A stretch of 64,000 bases of DNA from Argopecten irradians (Eukaryota; Mollusca; Bivalvia; Pectinida; Pectinidae): assembly GCF_041381155.1 (NCBI RefSeq), contig NC_091134.1:54261944-54325943 (forward strand). Reading direction: 5' to 3'. The notes beneath the pieces are model-generated. The model did not search any database. It was not told where the DNA came from and saw only the letters and a program-made list of their open reading frames with translations. The translations under genes were made by a program, and so were the position numbers. Shown here one piece after another: positions 13,641 through 29,500 of the stretch (positions are counted from its first letter, which is position 1; each line of letters opens with the position of its first letter).

Positions 13641-16284
13641 TATTGTTCAAAGAATAAGGGTATGACGGCTTTAAACCACAACAGAAAATATCCATGTTAT
13701 ACAAAAGCAAAGCGTAGTCAGTACTAGGTTAAAAAAGATCAAACGTAAAAGAAAGATATGATTGAAACACGTGTCACGTAAGAGTGAGCGTATTCGGCTT
13801 CAAGGCCAAAAAATCTTGAAATTTCATGAAATTCCAAAACATGAGAATAAGTTGTCTATATTCTACATTGTTTGACCGGCTAGTCAGCACACAACCTTCA
13901 ATGGAACATCACCGATTATAAAATTACATATGGTCAAAGTAGTACAAACAATAGTAGGATTTGTGTGAGTTGTTTATAATAAATACTCGTAACATATATA
14001 ATAAAATTTTTGTTAAAATAATGAATCAGTTATATTTTACCATACATACTTAGATCCTGTAATCAGAAATATACCCAAATAAGTATCATAGATCGATATA
14101 CAATAGTGTATCATTATAGTGGGTGTTACATACAGATTTATTGTACAGACCTTCTTTCGATTTCTGTGATGTTTTTTCTCTAATGCAATATTATGATTGT
14201 GTACTATTTCTTAGTACGTGTTGGTGGCAAATGCTGATGGATAATTCATCCATCTGTGTTCCAAATGTTAGGTGTTGAAACAGGTTTTCTATTGAAAACA
14301 AAGTTTTCATTGAGCGTTTGTGCATTTATGATTTGCACTTGATATTTCATACGTTTTTATGTTATTCGAGGATGTTTAAAATGCTGAAATCTAATAACGG
14401 TAAGTGCGATGCACAGTTTAATGCTCGGTTATAATCTTTACATAGTTCACAGTTCTCATTACTTGTTGCTTTGTGCAAAGTATAATGCGATACGTCAAAC
14501 GTATTAATGTCTGTCGCACTAATGTAGCACCACATGATGACTCTACATGTACGTGTGCCTATAACCATCAAAACGGACACCACTCTAGTACAACTCTACT
14601 TATTACCCATATCGACTCAGTTCTTTTATCCACTTCCTCTTTTTTTATTATTATTTTAATAGATTTTCATACATGTATGCTGTTATGTGCAACTGACTAT
14701 AAAAATATTTCATTAGCCAGATATATTACTTCACTCCTTAAGAACATTGGATCAGTACAACATCACCCATTGCATGTACGTTAAATCAAGTCATGTCTTT
14801 ATTTACCTGAATAAGTATAATTTAAGTCAAAAATTAAAATGCATTAACAAAACCATTAAATAATAACAGGTAGACTTGGATCAGATGTTCTAGAAAGGCT
14901 AAAGGTTACATTTAAAGCTGTGTATGCCTTAACTGAGGAAGTTACTTTTCATTAGTAAGCTATTGAAAACCATAAGGTTTGATGAATTCAGCTGTGAAAA
15001 TCATCCGTATGGACAGACAAATATATATGATGACTTCTTGTTTTTTTATGCCTTGTGTATGTTAAGATGAAAACATACCTGCAGAAATAACTTTATAGTT
15101 CCAAATAACACTGTACAAATATGAAATGAAACTGTAAACCACAAGTTGGCTTCATAGACTGGTCGTACGTATTCATTCCACTGCACTGTAGATGTAAATA
15201 CAAAAATCAATTTCAGCTCTTATTTGTACCTGTAAAATTAAAACATATGGATTGTAAGTATTGTAATTCTCAAAATGTTGGTAATATTTTGTTGTGGATA
15301 AAATATTAGAGCTCTCGTTTGATTCGTGAGTAGGAAAATTACATATTGCGGCACACAATTGCTTTGTTATCTGTACGTAGTATCTTAATTCCATTGAAAA
15401 ATGTAAATACAGATGTAGAAATAGTGCTCGATAATATCTTTGTTTGTAAAATGCAAAAACTACTTTTTTTGTATCTGAATTTGTGATAATCAGCAGAAAC
15501 ATTATTTTAAACTGTAAACAGAAAAAATACAATTTTAGATGCATTTACTTTGCTTGAGTTTTAATTTTATGCGTACAAATAAGAGCTAAACGTGAATTTT
15601 GGCAGTACAGCTAAAAATCGTGATACTAGAGTATTTCTTTTAGAGTGCAGTGAAATGGGTACATACGGTCAGACCATGAAGCCAATTTGTGGTCTGCAAT
15701 TTCACTTCACATCTTTACTGTTTAACTAAATGTTTCACCTACATGTATGACACATATAACGTACATTAACAATCGACTTCTTCATAACCACTGATCGAAA
15801 TGCAACCTAATTTGGCTAGTACGTATCATCCATATGAGTTTGGACTTAAAATTGTATGAATGAACAAGCTGACCCCCTCTCCCTTTGAAGCTGAAAAAAT
15901 GATTATACAAAAAAATCAACCTTAAAAAGTTGAAATAAATTTTCAAATTAGGTCAAAACACGTTTAAAAAAAGTTAAAATAATTTTATCTTCTTTTGAAC
16001 ATTTTTCATCTGGTCATAAATATATTTTCATGTTAGCAAAAAAATTAATGAAAAGAAATATATTTCAAGACCATTTGCTTTTGCATTATCATGGCCAATA
16101 ATCTTTATGAATTCAGTTAAATATATAGAGCTTTCATTATCACGGTGTTCAGCTGAGAAGATTGTAACTTAAGCAGAGATTAGATAGCATTAGCATAAGA
16201 TAACCATTTTATTTTTTAAATCTAACTTAGGTTAAAAAAGTGTAAGCTTTCAAAAAACTTATTAAGCAAACTTTTAAACATAAA
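13641..16284. other. intergenic DNA, no gene seen
   Basis: AT-rich sequence without recognisable domains or splice structure. A degenerate fragment of the repeat family seen at 18036-18958 is visible at about 15760-15890 (caatcgacttcttcataacc, then gaccccctctccc). Confidence 0.5.
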
Positions 16285-17203
16285 GATGTATTCCTCTGAG
16301 GTTTCTGTCTCGTTGAAATCTCGTTTCGACATAGATCAACTTAGAAGTTATGAGATTTTCAAATACAATTTATCAATATCTCTAACAAACTCTGTCTATC
16401 AAAAATTACATTTCTATTATTTTATGTTTTTTTATACGGTGATTTTAAGAAATGGAACATTTGGCGGCCATTTTGAAAATGTGTCTTTTTTCGCTTTGAG
16501 TAGAGCCAATGTTTTACCATTTTTTACTTTTTGCTGTAAATCTTTACTAGGTTCATGGTAATTAAATTATTGGGCATTACTGTGTGAAATGATATAATTT
16601 GTCACTTTATTTTTACATTTAAATGGTAAATTGAGCACTTTTATTTTTTTTTTACTCTGAAATACAGTATTGAAAAATAAGAAAGAGCAACCTTTTCCCT
16701 ATTGATATGCAAAATATTTACAAAAGATTAATAATACCAGAACTTTTTTCTATAAAGAGTTTAATTTGACAAATATGGCTGAAAACTTTTGTGCATTTTG
16801 TAGCTCAAAATTAAGGTGTACATGAAGCATATACATGTATATGTCGGTATTCTGAGAAAAAATACCAGTCTCATTAATCATAACTAGTATATTTTTAAAG
16901 AATATCACTGGAAAATTGATTCTGTAAACATCCATTCATATTAAACACCTCATTAAGAATTTAAGGCTTTAATTTCTCGAGTATAACTGTTATTGCCAAA
17001 ACGGCAAGATTCCCAAAATAATCCAATATTTTGTCAACTAGGTGTCTTTGAGGGGCAATAGCTCAAAAACGAGCACACGGACACTTTGTTTTTTCTTCCA
17101 TTTTCTTCTATCGAATGAACACCTAGCTATTTCTAAAAATCTACATGAGAAAAAAAGTTTAATAGTCTACCAGAAAAATTGGACTTCTCATAGGAATACA
17201 TCC
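16285..17203. mobile_element. non-autonomous TTAA-type element, older copy (about 920 bp)
   Basis: The left end GATGTATTCCTCTGAGG and the right end complementing to GGATGTATTCCTATGAG are inverted. Internal sequence matches the copy at 37772-38774 along its length (gaaatctcgtttcgacatagatca, ggcggccattttgaaa, agcacacggac). No transposase frame is present. The flanks here have decayed from TTAA. Confidence 0.75.
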
Positions 17204-17379
17204 TTACGTTAATTTTTTTCTTGTTATGTTAAAATCTGTTCAACTTCAGTTCAGAACCCCTTTTTAAATTAAGCCATTGCATAAAAATCCCCTAAACGGA
17301 TTGCCAGAGATTCCATTGCAACGCGAGGTTACAGATATGTACTAAATAAATCATACTGACCAACTAAATAAACGCATCG

Positions 17380-17502
17380 TCTATATCAAGTACACGACCA
17401 CTGATTAGTCAACACATTTGGTTATGACCAATCGCGTGGCAGCTTGCAAACGAAGTTTGGTAAAAACATCGACATGTGCTTCCGGTTTAAAAAGCTGTCA
17501 AC
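17380..17502 (+). promoter_or_regulatory. CTU1 promoter and 5' UTR region
   Basis: The 120 bases before the CTU1 ATG include an Ets-like cttccgg about 25 bases upstream and a GC-richer patch (atcgcgtggcagcttgc). I see no good TATA box at the usual distance. The context is tcaacATGc. The assignment rests on position. Confidence 0.4.
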
Positions 17503-20500
17503 ATGCCTGTGAAATGCAATATTTGTGGAGGTTCTGCGATATTGAAGAGGCCTAAAACGGTAAATTTCTTTTTATGACATTTATGCGATAAAAAATTTCG
17601 CACTACCATATTATATAGAAAAACTTTTCAACTCATTTTCATGATTTTACATGTGATAACTAAGTTCGACTGATTTCACAATATCTTACATGTCTTGCGT
17701 TTTCCTGTTTTCTCGGGTTTCAAAACGTATCATAATACATGTAGCGTCCTGTTAAACATTGTTTATACGATCGATATGTATGTACGATTTTATTCATCCT
17801 GTACATAAGACGGGAAACACTTTGTATTAGAAAAGGAAATAATCAACAAATAAACCAGTGACCACCAGACCACTGTAAAAAAAATATTTTGACTAACACT
17901 AACCACATGGTATCGTTTCTAATGATGAGATTTGTTTTTATATGACAGTATTACAGTCTTAAGCTAACTACAAAATAAATAAACATAGCTAATTAAATAT
18001 AATTACATGTATTACATGTATATGACCTCATTTTTAGCTCACCTGGTCCGAAGGACCAAATTGAGCTTATGCCTTACCATGGCGTCCGTCGTCTGTCGTC
18101 CGTCCGTCCGTCCGTCCGTCAACAATCGACTTCTTCTCCATAACCGCTGGTCGGATTTCAACAAAATTTGACTGGTAGCATCCTTATGGGCTACTTGCTG
18201 AAAATTGTACAAATTATGGGGCTGACCCCCCAGGGGCCTGAGGGGCGGGGCCAAAAGGGGTCAATTTGGCTATTTCCATTAAAACGACTTCTTCTCTGAA
18301 ACTAAGCATGGGATAGCGCCCAAAATGCAATGGTAGCATCCTTATAGGGTGGGGATTCAAAATTGTACAAATGATGGGGCTGACCCCCTGGGGGCCTGAG
18401 GGGCGGGGTCAAAAGGGGTAAATTTGGCTATTTCCATATAAACAACTTCTTTTCTGCAACTAAGCATGGGAGAGCACTCATAATGCAATGGTAGCATTCT
18501 TATAGGGTGCGGATTCAAAATTGTACAAATGATTGGACTGATCCCCCCGGGGGCTGAAGGGCGGGGTCGAAAGGGAGCAATTTTTGCTGTTATCATATAA
18601 ACGACTTCTTCTCTGCAAATCAGCACGGAAGAGCACTCATAATGCAATAGTAGCATCCTTATAGGATGGGGATTTAAAATTGTACAAAATATAGGGCTGA
18701 CTCCCTGGGGCCTTTGACGCGGGGCCAAAAAGGTCAATTAGGCTACTATTTTCATATAAATTACTTCCTCTCTGAACCTTTGTATTGGATATCATATTTG
18801 TATGGTATCAATAGCATCAATATATGGTTGTGTTTCAAAATTAAACAAATTTTGGAGTCAATTTTACTAATTTTTCTAATTGTAAGAGTCTTTGTGATAA
18901 TTACAAAAAACAAAACAAAAAACCAGGTGAGCGATACAGGCCCTCTGGGCCTCTTGTTTCCTGTATGCAATAATCTACCGAAACCAGATTTAACCTGTAA
19001 CAGGAGAGGAGAATATGAAGCAGCAAAACCGGGATTCAAACCCTGTACCCTCTGAACATGAGCCGAGCACTAGCCGAGTGCTGTACCAACTAAGCCTGTA
19101 CCTGGTCATCGATGATCGACACAGTCCAACCCCGCTAAACTCCTCCCTCCTTTCTCAAAGTCTTCGCCCTCGAAGACATGCGAGACCCTTCCAAACACCA
19201 CCACCGTGGGTTATTTAGTTGGGCGCTAATTCTGTAGCAGGAGAGGCGAAAAGTAGCGGATTCCAACCTGGGACCCTCTGAACAATATAGCTAGCTGAGT
19301 GCTCTACCGACTGAGCTACGTGGTCACCGATGATTGACCCAATCCCATCCATCCACAAACCTTCAAACAAGGTGTATTGTATAGATTGCCGATACTGCGA
19401 TACAATATATTCTACTCAAATACCGTGTGGTATCAGTTAAATTGAATGTAAACTCCATTGACATGTGCTTATATTATGTGACTAGCTATATATTGTTGGC
19501 CCATCTGCAAGAGCATATATGATGCATCATCAATTGTTGGCCCATTGAGAAGAAAATAGCAGTGTAAACCAAGGATTTATAAGTGAGAAGGATTTGTCAC
19601 AGTCTCTTTACACTAATAAACACCATGCATGACGTCTATGAACCGAGAATAAAAACCATTTTATTCAACAAATACTTCTCTTATTGAATCAAAAGAAACA
19701 CCAATGTAAAGGTTAATAAATTTCACGACGTCTAGTCCTTGGTTAAAAGACAGAAGATTTAGAAGAAATGTCTTCAATTTTCATTAAAAAAATATGATAG
19801 CTCATGAAATGACAGCCCGCTTCAGAAAGTAAGACGGTAAGCCTAGCACCTGCAAGCTGTGTACATCAAAGGTTGCGCCGGTGTATATCAAAGGAAAATC
19901 AGTCGTCACCCAACATCACATTTAGATGGGTGAACACATGGCATCAATATTTGAATGGGCGATTTTTATGTCACCAAAATAATTGCCAAAGTCATAATTT
20001 TATCGCAAAATGCGACAATCACAAAAGCAGTGGTCCAAAAACCCAAATGACAAATCCTTCTCACTTATAAATCCATGATGTAAACAAATAATGGGTCCAT
20101 GACTCCTAGCATGTATGCCAAAATAGCCTCAGAATTAAAAATTATTGCAACATTCTATACATGTAATTAAAACAATTATTGACTAAATTTTCAGTAATAC
20201 AACAGTTGTTTACCCAGTCAAAGGCATTTGATTTATAGGACAGTTTTGAAAAAAGAAACTCTATAATATCTCTTTGTATTAGGACTCATTCAATTTTGAA
20301 AATTACTATTCTGGACTCACCGTGAAAATCTTATATACTGAGGGTTATTTCTGAAAGATATTTTAACAAGGTAAATATAAATGTACTTGTACATATATTT
20401 ATGAAACTGAGAAAATTTCAATTTTGTCATTGCAATTTTAAGTCTAAATTCCCTAAATACAGATCACTTTGATTCTCTTCTATATTTCTGACATCCCGAT

Positions 20501-23500
20501 AGCTACTGGTCTAAATATTAAATTCCAATATCCATCTTTTTGAATGATGACACTATTGCTAATCTAACTAATATTCCATAACATGTACTCTTTCTGAGTT
20601 ATTTATATGGGACCAATCCCCATGTGATGACTTTAATTATGATTTCAGCTACTGAATGGTATCTAATAAAATGATAAATAATGACATATATGCAAGTTAA
20701 TTTCCCAGAATCCTTTAAGAGGATGAAGTGAAAACTATTTTTGTCATACATGACAGAATGATAATTGAGATATCGTATTCAACCCAATAAGCTCCTAATT
20801 AAAGCACTTAAAGTTGTATTTCTTGTAATTTTCACCATCACAAACACACATAAAACATCCAATGTGTGAATATGGATACTTATATATGATGGTTCAGATC
20901 CATGAAAGTACCGATATACTATTGACATGGCGGTAAATGTTGCATGAAATACATGTATAACACGTGCAACGCCATCTTTCAAACTTTAGGGTAATATCAG
21001 AATACCGAGTTGTATTACATGACTGACATCGGCGATACCCATAATGATCGGAACCTCCCGAGCCGTATACCTGTACACATCGGAACAGTTCTGATACCTC
21101 CGTGCTATTTTAAATGTGTACACATTAAAAATCAATATTTTAATTTAATTGTTTGATAACTTTGCGAATACAAACTTAATAAAAGTCTGTAAATATTGAA
21201 AGTTTAAAACTTAGGGAAGCAGAGAAAAATATGTAGAACATTCAATTTTCTATGCCAAAAATACTACAAGTCACAGATCATAAAACTTTAACACTGAACA
21301 TTGAAAAAACAAAGAGGCACTTATTAAGAGACATAGGACCAAATTATAATCATCTAAGCAGGTTATGTCAAGATCCAAATGCTGTACTAAACATCAATCT
21401 CAAGAAAATAAATCATTGAAAAATCTTTGTTTTCAGCAAAGACATTTAAGTTTTTAATGCTAAAATAGAACAAATACTTAACTACGTCACTGTGACCAAC
21501 TTCTTTAATTTTTCATCATTTTTTTAACTGAACTTCACAAACCCAATATTTACATCCAAAAACTGCAAAAAACTATTATCTTGATCTATTCTAATATGTA
21601 ATTAATTAGGACTTAAACAAAGAAAATGTGAATTTTTACCCTTTGACCTTTGACCTCTGAAATTACCATGAGCCCAGAAAAAATAGGATATTCTGATTAG
21701 CATACAGTATGCAGCTGACCCTAAGATATCTTCATGTAAAATATTTTGCTTATCACTGAGTGGCCATAAAACAGCCCAAAGATATACACCTCTGTTCACA
21801 AAATTATCACATAGATAAAGCGATTGATCAATTTGCAATAGATATCAAATAGAGAAACCTACACAGTGTTCCTAATTTCAGTCTGCATTTCATTCGAGGT
21901 AACTGAAAATATGGCCTCAAAAATGGGGAGGGGTGCTTATAGGGGCAGGGACGCTTATTGGGTTGGATATGGTAGTATAATATGTATACAAATTGTTGTT
22001 GCTTCTTCCTTCTGTATGTGCAAAATAATGGGTATTTAATCTTTAATCTCCGAGATAACTACATGTACATTAAAATGGTTTCAAATGCTACAAGAAAGGA
22101 TGAAGGGAAAGAAAAAATGAAAAATGAAAGACAGAGATATTGCCTACATGTATTTGCCATGTTTGAAAAAAATAAGATAAGACTTCAACACTGTTTTTTT
22201 TTTTTTTTTTTTTTTTCTCCAATGATAATGCCAGGGAATTTATGATTTCTGTCACTTTCAAAACTCATCTACTTTATAAGAACAAATGTTAGCATGCTGA
22301 TGTGAAAGGCTTATACATGTACATTTGTTGTCCCCATTTTCCCAATTTCAAACTGTTAAGGATGAGAATACAAATGTTTTGGTCAGAAAAAGTCTTCTTG
22401 ATTAATGTTTATTGCCCTGCTAAATGGAGGGAGATGAACTGTATACTATGTTTAACAGTACTGTTTTAGTGGTTCTTTTCCTATTTTTTAGCCCAAGTTA
22501 CAGAAGATGTACTGCTATAACTTGTTGATTAGTCAAATCACAATCACAATTTGATAAATTTGATGAAGAAAATTAGAGTCAAATATTCAAAGGTATTTTG
22601 TACATGAAGGTGACCAAGTTGACCTTTATATATATATATATATATATAGTTACTAGAACTTATAGCATTAGTCAACCCACAATGACATAGGCTCAACATT
22701 TTATCAATTGGTCTAAATAAATATAAATTATATATTATATAAAATATTTTCAAGATTTCAGATTGACATTAAATTCATTTTGAGTTCACACCTCTGACAT
22801 TTTGACATATCACGCATGGTTCCAAACAGTACAGTTGTGTTTTGAAGGAGTAACAGATGTATGAAGCCAGATACAGGATGTGTAATTAGAGAAGACACTT
22901 GAAAGTCACTCATTACCTGGCTACAGGGCTCTAGTTAGTGACCCTGCTGAGCCTTATACAGAAGGTCTTTAAGATGTATGGACAATGGCTTCCCTGGTTC
23001 TGTAACGTCTAGGTCAACACATGGACACAGGCAACACTACACTTAGTCAGTAAAATGGTGTGTCACCTCACACTTACACAGGATGTGATCAAAGGACATA
23101 TTATTCAAATTTAGACAAATACTATCAGAAATTAGTTACATCTGTATTGTTAACAAAAATATAGCAGAAAAGATCATAATAAGTTATCGCATTATTGGTA
23201 TATTTCAATACATGTGTATAGAAGAACAAGGGAAAATACACCTACATGTTCAGTGCACTAACCAGGAATTTGAATTAGACCAGGGTCTCCACCAAGATAC
23301 TACTAAACTTAAAGCTCTATACCTACTGAAAAAAATAAGCAATGCTCCGTCAGTTAAGTGACAGAGTCACACTGACCCACTGCATTTTCACAACACCATC
23401 TATACGTTTCTTGCAGTTTCTTAAATCTCAACCTGAGATTTTTTTATCACCTAGCTTACATGGGTTATTTTGTTTGGCACCAATGTAGAAGAACTGTGAA

Positions 23501-26500
23501 AATAAACATTCCTGTCAAGTGCCCTGACCAGGAATAAACCAGGATCTCTGATTAGAAAAACCAACGACTGTAAGGACAAAGGATCAGCCAAAGAAGTATA
23601 CTCCATTTGAATTAAGTGACAAGAGACTGTATGTAACACATACCTACAAGCTTTAGCCACATAAATCGCTCCGTTTACTAGTATAGCAGAACTAACTGGG
23701 CTGAATAGCTGAATTGTTAGAGTACACAGCTCGTGTTTGGAGGTCCTGGGTTTGAACCTGGTCTGGTCCCTTCATTTTCACCTCTTCTGTTACATATGTA
23801 TACAACTGATGACAACAGGGGGACACCTAGCTTCAAAGCAAACCCTGGACTAACTATAATATTAATGTTGATTGTAATCATAACCTTGATGCTATGGTCA
23901 GTTTAGCATTTAGGTTACAGTGTTCATTTATTTCTGTCATCAGATATAGTCTAGCACACTGGTAATGCATCACTGTATCAGTTGGCTTCTCATTTCACCT
24001 GATGTAGCACAATGCACTAGCTGCTATATAATACATGTATTCTGCAGTCTGGCTACTCTATTCCTATTCCTTTCTAATAGGTGGTGTTCATCATTGTAAA
24101 ATAGCTGAAGTTTTTGAAATATGATCTACTCTTTCCTCATTACCCCTCTTGGAGGTTGGTGCCATCAATACTACATATAAAATGTATATATTTTCCTGAA
24201 GGCAGTTTGGGGTGATCTTCCCTCCCAATACACACTACAGAACAAGGTATTGTGTTCCTGGTACATGAGTTAATATTGGCTGTTAAGTCTTGAAATCTTT
24301 AACTTCTAGATAGATATATCAGCTGTTTACTTATTACTGTTTTGTTTCAAAATATTAATCCATTTTGTTAAAAATTTATAATTAAATCCATTTCTTGTGA
24401 AAAGTCTCCTAAAATCTAGATCTACTAGGCTACAACTTTAAAAGAAGCTTTTTGTCCTGCAACAGTAGCAAGCTAACTAGACGGAAAGACCTGACCACAA
24501 AATGTTGTAAGAAGCTTGCTACTTTCCACTAGTGATGTTCCTCATGTGTAATCAATGATCACCAGACACTGATTTTATGCACCTGATTTAATTCCTTTGT
24601 ACCTATCATTTACACGGACATTGTAAGGTGTCACAACCAGGTCCAACACCTGCCTATTAACACCTCTTGATAGTCTTCGGCCTTCTCAGTCTTAATTAAG
24701 CCCACCAGCTCCAATTTCACCTCGGGGCTTAGCATCGTGTTATTCAACCCGGAGCAATCATAGACTCCGCTAAATGGACAAACAAGATGGAGCCACAGGT
24801 CTTGCCGTTCTTTGATGTATCATGACAACCAGCGAAGGAGGTACTTCAGTGTTCGCTCCATACAGAGGTAGTTGGTCCTGACTCCCCACTGAGTAAATTG
24901 TCACCTCAATCTCACCGTCTAACCAATACAGATCAAATATTGAGCTCACCTACAGAAAGCTGGACCCCCAACTTCGTTTCAACAGATTTGTATCCTGATT
25001 TTTTAACCCGACACTCTCCTGGTTGTCGGGGGTAACTGCCAATCACACCTGAGCCGATGATTATTAGGTATAGGAGCTCCAGACAGGATCTATCATCAAC
25101 CCTGGGACCCTGATCGAAATACAGTTAGTTTTATTCAGCTTTGATGTACTGTTTTTTGCAGACGGCTTTTTATTTCATTTCAAACTGATACAGTATCCAA
25201 ACCCTTGTTAAAGTGCATAAAGAATCATTTTCATGAAAATTTTGTAAGCTGTGATTATGTTAGTATAATGATTCAATAGAAATCTTGTACAAGAGTGAAC
25301 TTTATAAGAAAGGCAAACCTAATTACCTTAAACACAATGCACATGAAGACTCCAATCGGGGAGGTATAAATTAACAACATCACTAATGGCTGCAACACTT
25401 TTTTTTTGCTTTGTGATTATGTAAATACTGTACAGTGTAACCTTGATTTGATTTCAATATACTCAACAACAAAAAAACATTTAAAAAATGTAGTTCTTTA
25501 GTCATATTTTTTCTCAGATCAATGTAAAACTCAATTGTTAGTAGTGCATCAGTCCATAGGGATCTTGAAGTCATGTTTTAAGCTAATGAAATATTATATG
25601 TACTTAGTGTTCACTAAAAACGAATCATGACCCTAGCTGTTAATAGGACGTTCAACTAATAAAACCATAAAAAACAAAAACAAAAAATAACAAACAGTTA
25701 CTCATTTACCAATGAGAGCTCCAGGATTCTGATATTAGACCTGTTACATGTATCTTGTTAATCATATTTGTATATGGTAAATAGTACCACTAGGTTTTTA
25801 TCAATTAATATGCCATGGTAGCTATACAATGTATAGTATCAAAATGGATTTCAGTAAAATTGTTTGGTAGTCAGCATCAGTTATTATAATTGTGGAAAGT
25901 TATGGGGTACATGTAAATTGGCTATCTTTGTTGCCAAGACAGAGGCCTTCAAAGTTTATTAAAATAAATAAACTTGATATACAAATTACACATGGTGCAT
26001 CAAGTATACATACAGGATATTATCAGACATGAAGAGAAAATGGAAAGGCCTGGCTGATTTCGTTGATTGTGTTAGCTGAGTAAACAGATTGGTGTGATAA
26101 AGAGTAAAGATAAGATGAAGATTGATCTTTCTGATAGGGCATTATGGTGACATGTGGCTTCCTGTGGTCAGTGTGTGTCCAGTGGTCACTCACTGACCAC
26201 TGGTATAAAGAGTGTGACCTATGATCTTGCCAAGTCAAGCCCAGAAATGTGTAACAGTCTTTGACCTGCAAGTTTTCCTAAACAGAAATTAAACTTGATA
26301 TGTTTCCATCTGTGATAATATGTTGGTCTGTGAATCACAAATTATCTAATTGACATGGAATGGCTGCCACTTGATGAGATTAGGTTGACAATAGGGCACG
26401 AGTGATCAAACTGTCGGTCACTGTCACGCTGGACAATGCTCTCACACCTTGGCAGGGTAATGAAGCAAAAAATGGAAGGAAAATTAGTGACAATTGATAA

Positions 26501-29500
26501 TAAGGTTCTGTGTGTACAGTGTATGTATCCCGCCGTTCTGTTCCTCATCCACTGACCATACAACTTGACCAACTGACCACTTGTCACACTAAAGGCATTG
26601 TCCACTCTGGTCGTAATGGACTGTTTACCATAACATTAAAAGCAGAGAAAGTTTCCTCAGAGATAACTTTTACATCACTGTGTTGGTTTCAAGTACAGGT
26701 AGCCATTTTGTGTGTTAATAGCGATTCCGTTGACATGTTAAATCATTCCTTTTTAAGACATTTGGTTGAATAGGCCAGTGTGGGGAGGTTTTCTGTAAAT
26801 GCCCCGTCAGCTATCAGTGATCAATGACTTGAGATTCTCTTAAGACATCTGCCACTCCCATCACTTTGCACCACAGTACAATTTACAGTAAGACTTTCTG
26901 TGACTTTGTACCTAACAGCATTGAGCTGTCATTCTGATGAAAATATTGCCTGTCAAAGGAAGGGAGGTAACTTGGAAAATTGATACTGAGAAATATCACT
27001 AAAGAATGTGAATTAAGGCATTACTCAGGTAATAGTAATAAGTAATGCAAAGAGTTACAAATGTACTATCTTTATCTATAGCTTTATCATCTTTAACAAT
27101 ATCAGAAGAAACAAATTTTAACGATGTAGCTTTTTCATTAAGTACTTGTTGAATTAACAATTTAAATTGTTAAGATGTAAAAGTACAGAAACAGAAACTT
27201 GTTACTTACATATATATATACCCCTATTTTGTATTTGGTGCCATAGATATATACTGATGTACAATGAACATGGAATAGCTTCATCATGGATCATTATAAC
27301 TTTTAAAAAAAAGTTAAAATGTATCTTGAAAAACGTAATTTACCATAGAGGATTTTGTTTCTATATACAGTATATAATGTAGGTTTGATTCTGCTCAAAT
27401 TCAAATATTTTGATATTGAAAACATCAAATTCAATGCATACACAAAGGTGTAATTGGGATTAATTTAGAGAAAAAACTCTTTTACCATATCTCAGATCTT
27501 TGTGATGAGATATAAAAAATTCTGTCTTTGTGTTGTCCATTGGCCATGAGTCTGTGTTTGTATGAATCCCAATTTTGTTGTACATTTACTGGTACTAAAT
27601 TGTTCTGTTTCAGGGGGATGCCCTTTGTAAGGATTGTTTCTATTATGCCTTTGAAGAGGAGGTCCATAAGACGATCGTTGATGCCAAATTATTCACACCC
27701 GGAGAGACGGTGGCTATTGGGGCCTCCGGAGGAAAAGGTATAGAAAATAGGACTGTTTACATGTAGAGAAAACAGAGGAGTGTATATAAACATAGTTTGA
27801 GATTGATTTACTGAGGATGATGAATTAATTAATATTGTAAACAAGTAATTGGTCACTGTAAAATATAAATCAACTGATTTTCACAGTGATTTAATTTTGT
27901 GATTTAGACTTCTATATATGGTTCCATGCTATCTGTATTTTCCCATTTACCGTACATTATATATACTTTTATGATTTCATATTGCTTGTTAAATATGTGG
28001 ATTTAAATCACACACAAAAATAATTTGGTTTACAGTAAACTCAATTTAATTTTGCTTTTACTAAAATATTGAAAATCAATTATACTGATAAAATTTAAGT
28101 ATCAAAATTTCATCTATGACTTTCAAAGAAATGAAATAAAAACAATGACATATATAACAGGTAACGTGTTGTTTGATCAAGATGTTGATTGCACATTTGT
28201 ATGTTCATGTACATTTAGAGTAAATAACACTGAGAGGTTCATATGACAGCCATTTCATACAGAGATAGTAAGACACGTACAATTCATGTTGTATTTTGAT
28301 ATTCCACATCCTATATATGTTTGAAGATTCCACTGTGTTGGCCTATGTGATGAAAGTGCTGAATGACCGGTACAGCTATGGCCTTGACCTTGTACTGTTG
28401 TCCGTGGATGAAGGGATCACAGGCTACAGAGACGACTCATTAGAGGTAGGTTACTGCTATAGTCAATAAAAGATGAAGGAATCACTTCTATAAATAAATT
28501 TTAAGAAAGACTAACCAAGATTTATTCTATTATTGTACACTTTTTGCATTCAGTACTAAGTTACCGTCAAACTGCTTTTATGATTTATAGGAAATTTATC
28601 ATTACATATATAACTTGTGTAATTCAACTTTCTAATTATTCTAAGCAAGATATTTTAACCTACAGGTATACGGGTAAGAACTGTCATTTAAAAGAGTGAT
28701 GGCGTCAATCAGACATCTTTTGTTGCATCTTTAGTTTAATTGATCTCTGAAACAGTATTATCTCCCTTTTACTAATGAGTTATCTCCCCTATATTGTAAA
28801 TTACTCCTTTGTTTTACAGACTGTAAAAAGAAACCAAATGCAGTATGACCTCCCCCTGAAGATAGTGTCTTATGAGGTAGGTATCCAGGGGTTCATATGT
28901 ATGAAAATAGTAATGAGCTTGCATTGTGTGGGATTAGTTTCTAAAGTTGACAAATAGTATAGTAGCTGGTTAAAACAACTACCTGGTATATCAGAGATCT
29001 TTCTGTCTGACTGTTTAAATATGGTATCAGAGTTACGGGACACCTACCTGGTATATAAGAGATATGTCTGTCTGAATGTATATTGTCTGTCTGAATGTAT
29101 AAGTATGGTATCAGAGTTAAGGGAAACTTTATTATTGTTCAACACATCTCATAATCCACAAAATGGTTTAGTTAATATACTTAACACTACATGTACATCA
29201 TCCATCAGATTCTGATCTATTTCTGTCCACATAGCATTTACAGGTGTAGTAACTTAACACCTTTCAAGCCTGATTTATTTAATTTATTCGAGAGTATTAT
29301 ATCTCATTTGTCTTTGATAAAATTTTGATATTTCTGATTTTACACAGGAACTCTATGGCTGGACTATGGATGCTATTGTAAAACAGATAGGCTTGAAGAA
29401 CAACTGTAAGTTGAACTTTATTACTGTTGACTGGTTTGTATTATGACATCAGATATCCACCTGTCTAATTAGTGAATCTTTTCAAAATATCAGATATCCA

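Noticed and set aside
13160-13710. Overlapping minus-strand frames rich in Cys, Phe, Met and Tyr
   Set aside because: They are translations of a 25-bp tandem repeat in several frames, with no promoter, splice or domain support.
18039-18737. Pro/Arg-rich minus-strand frames with repeats
   Set aside because: They are translations of the tandem core of element A.
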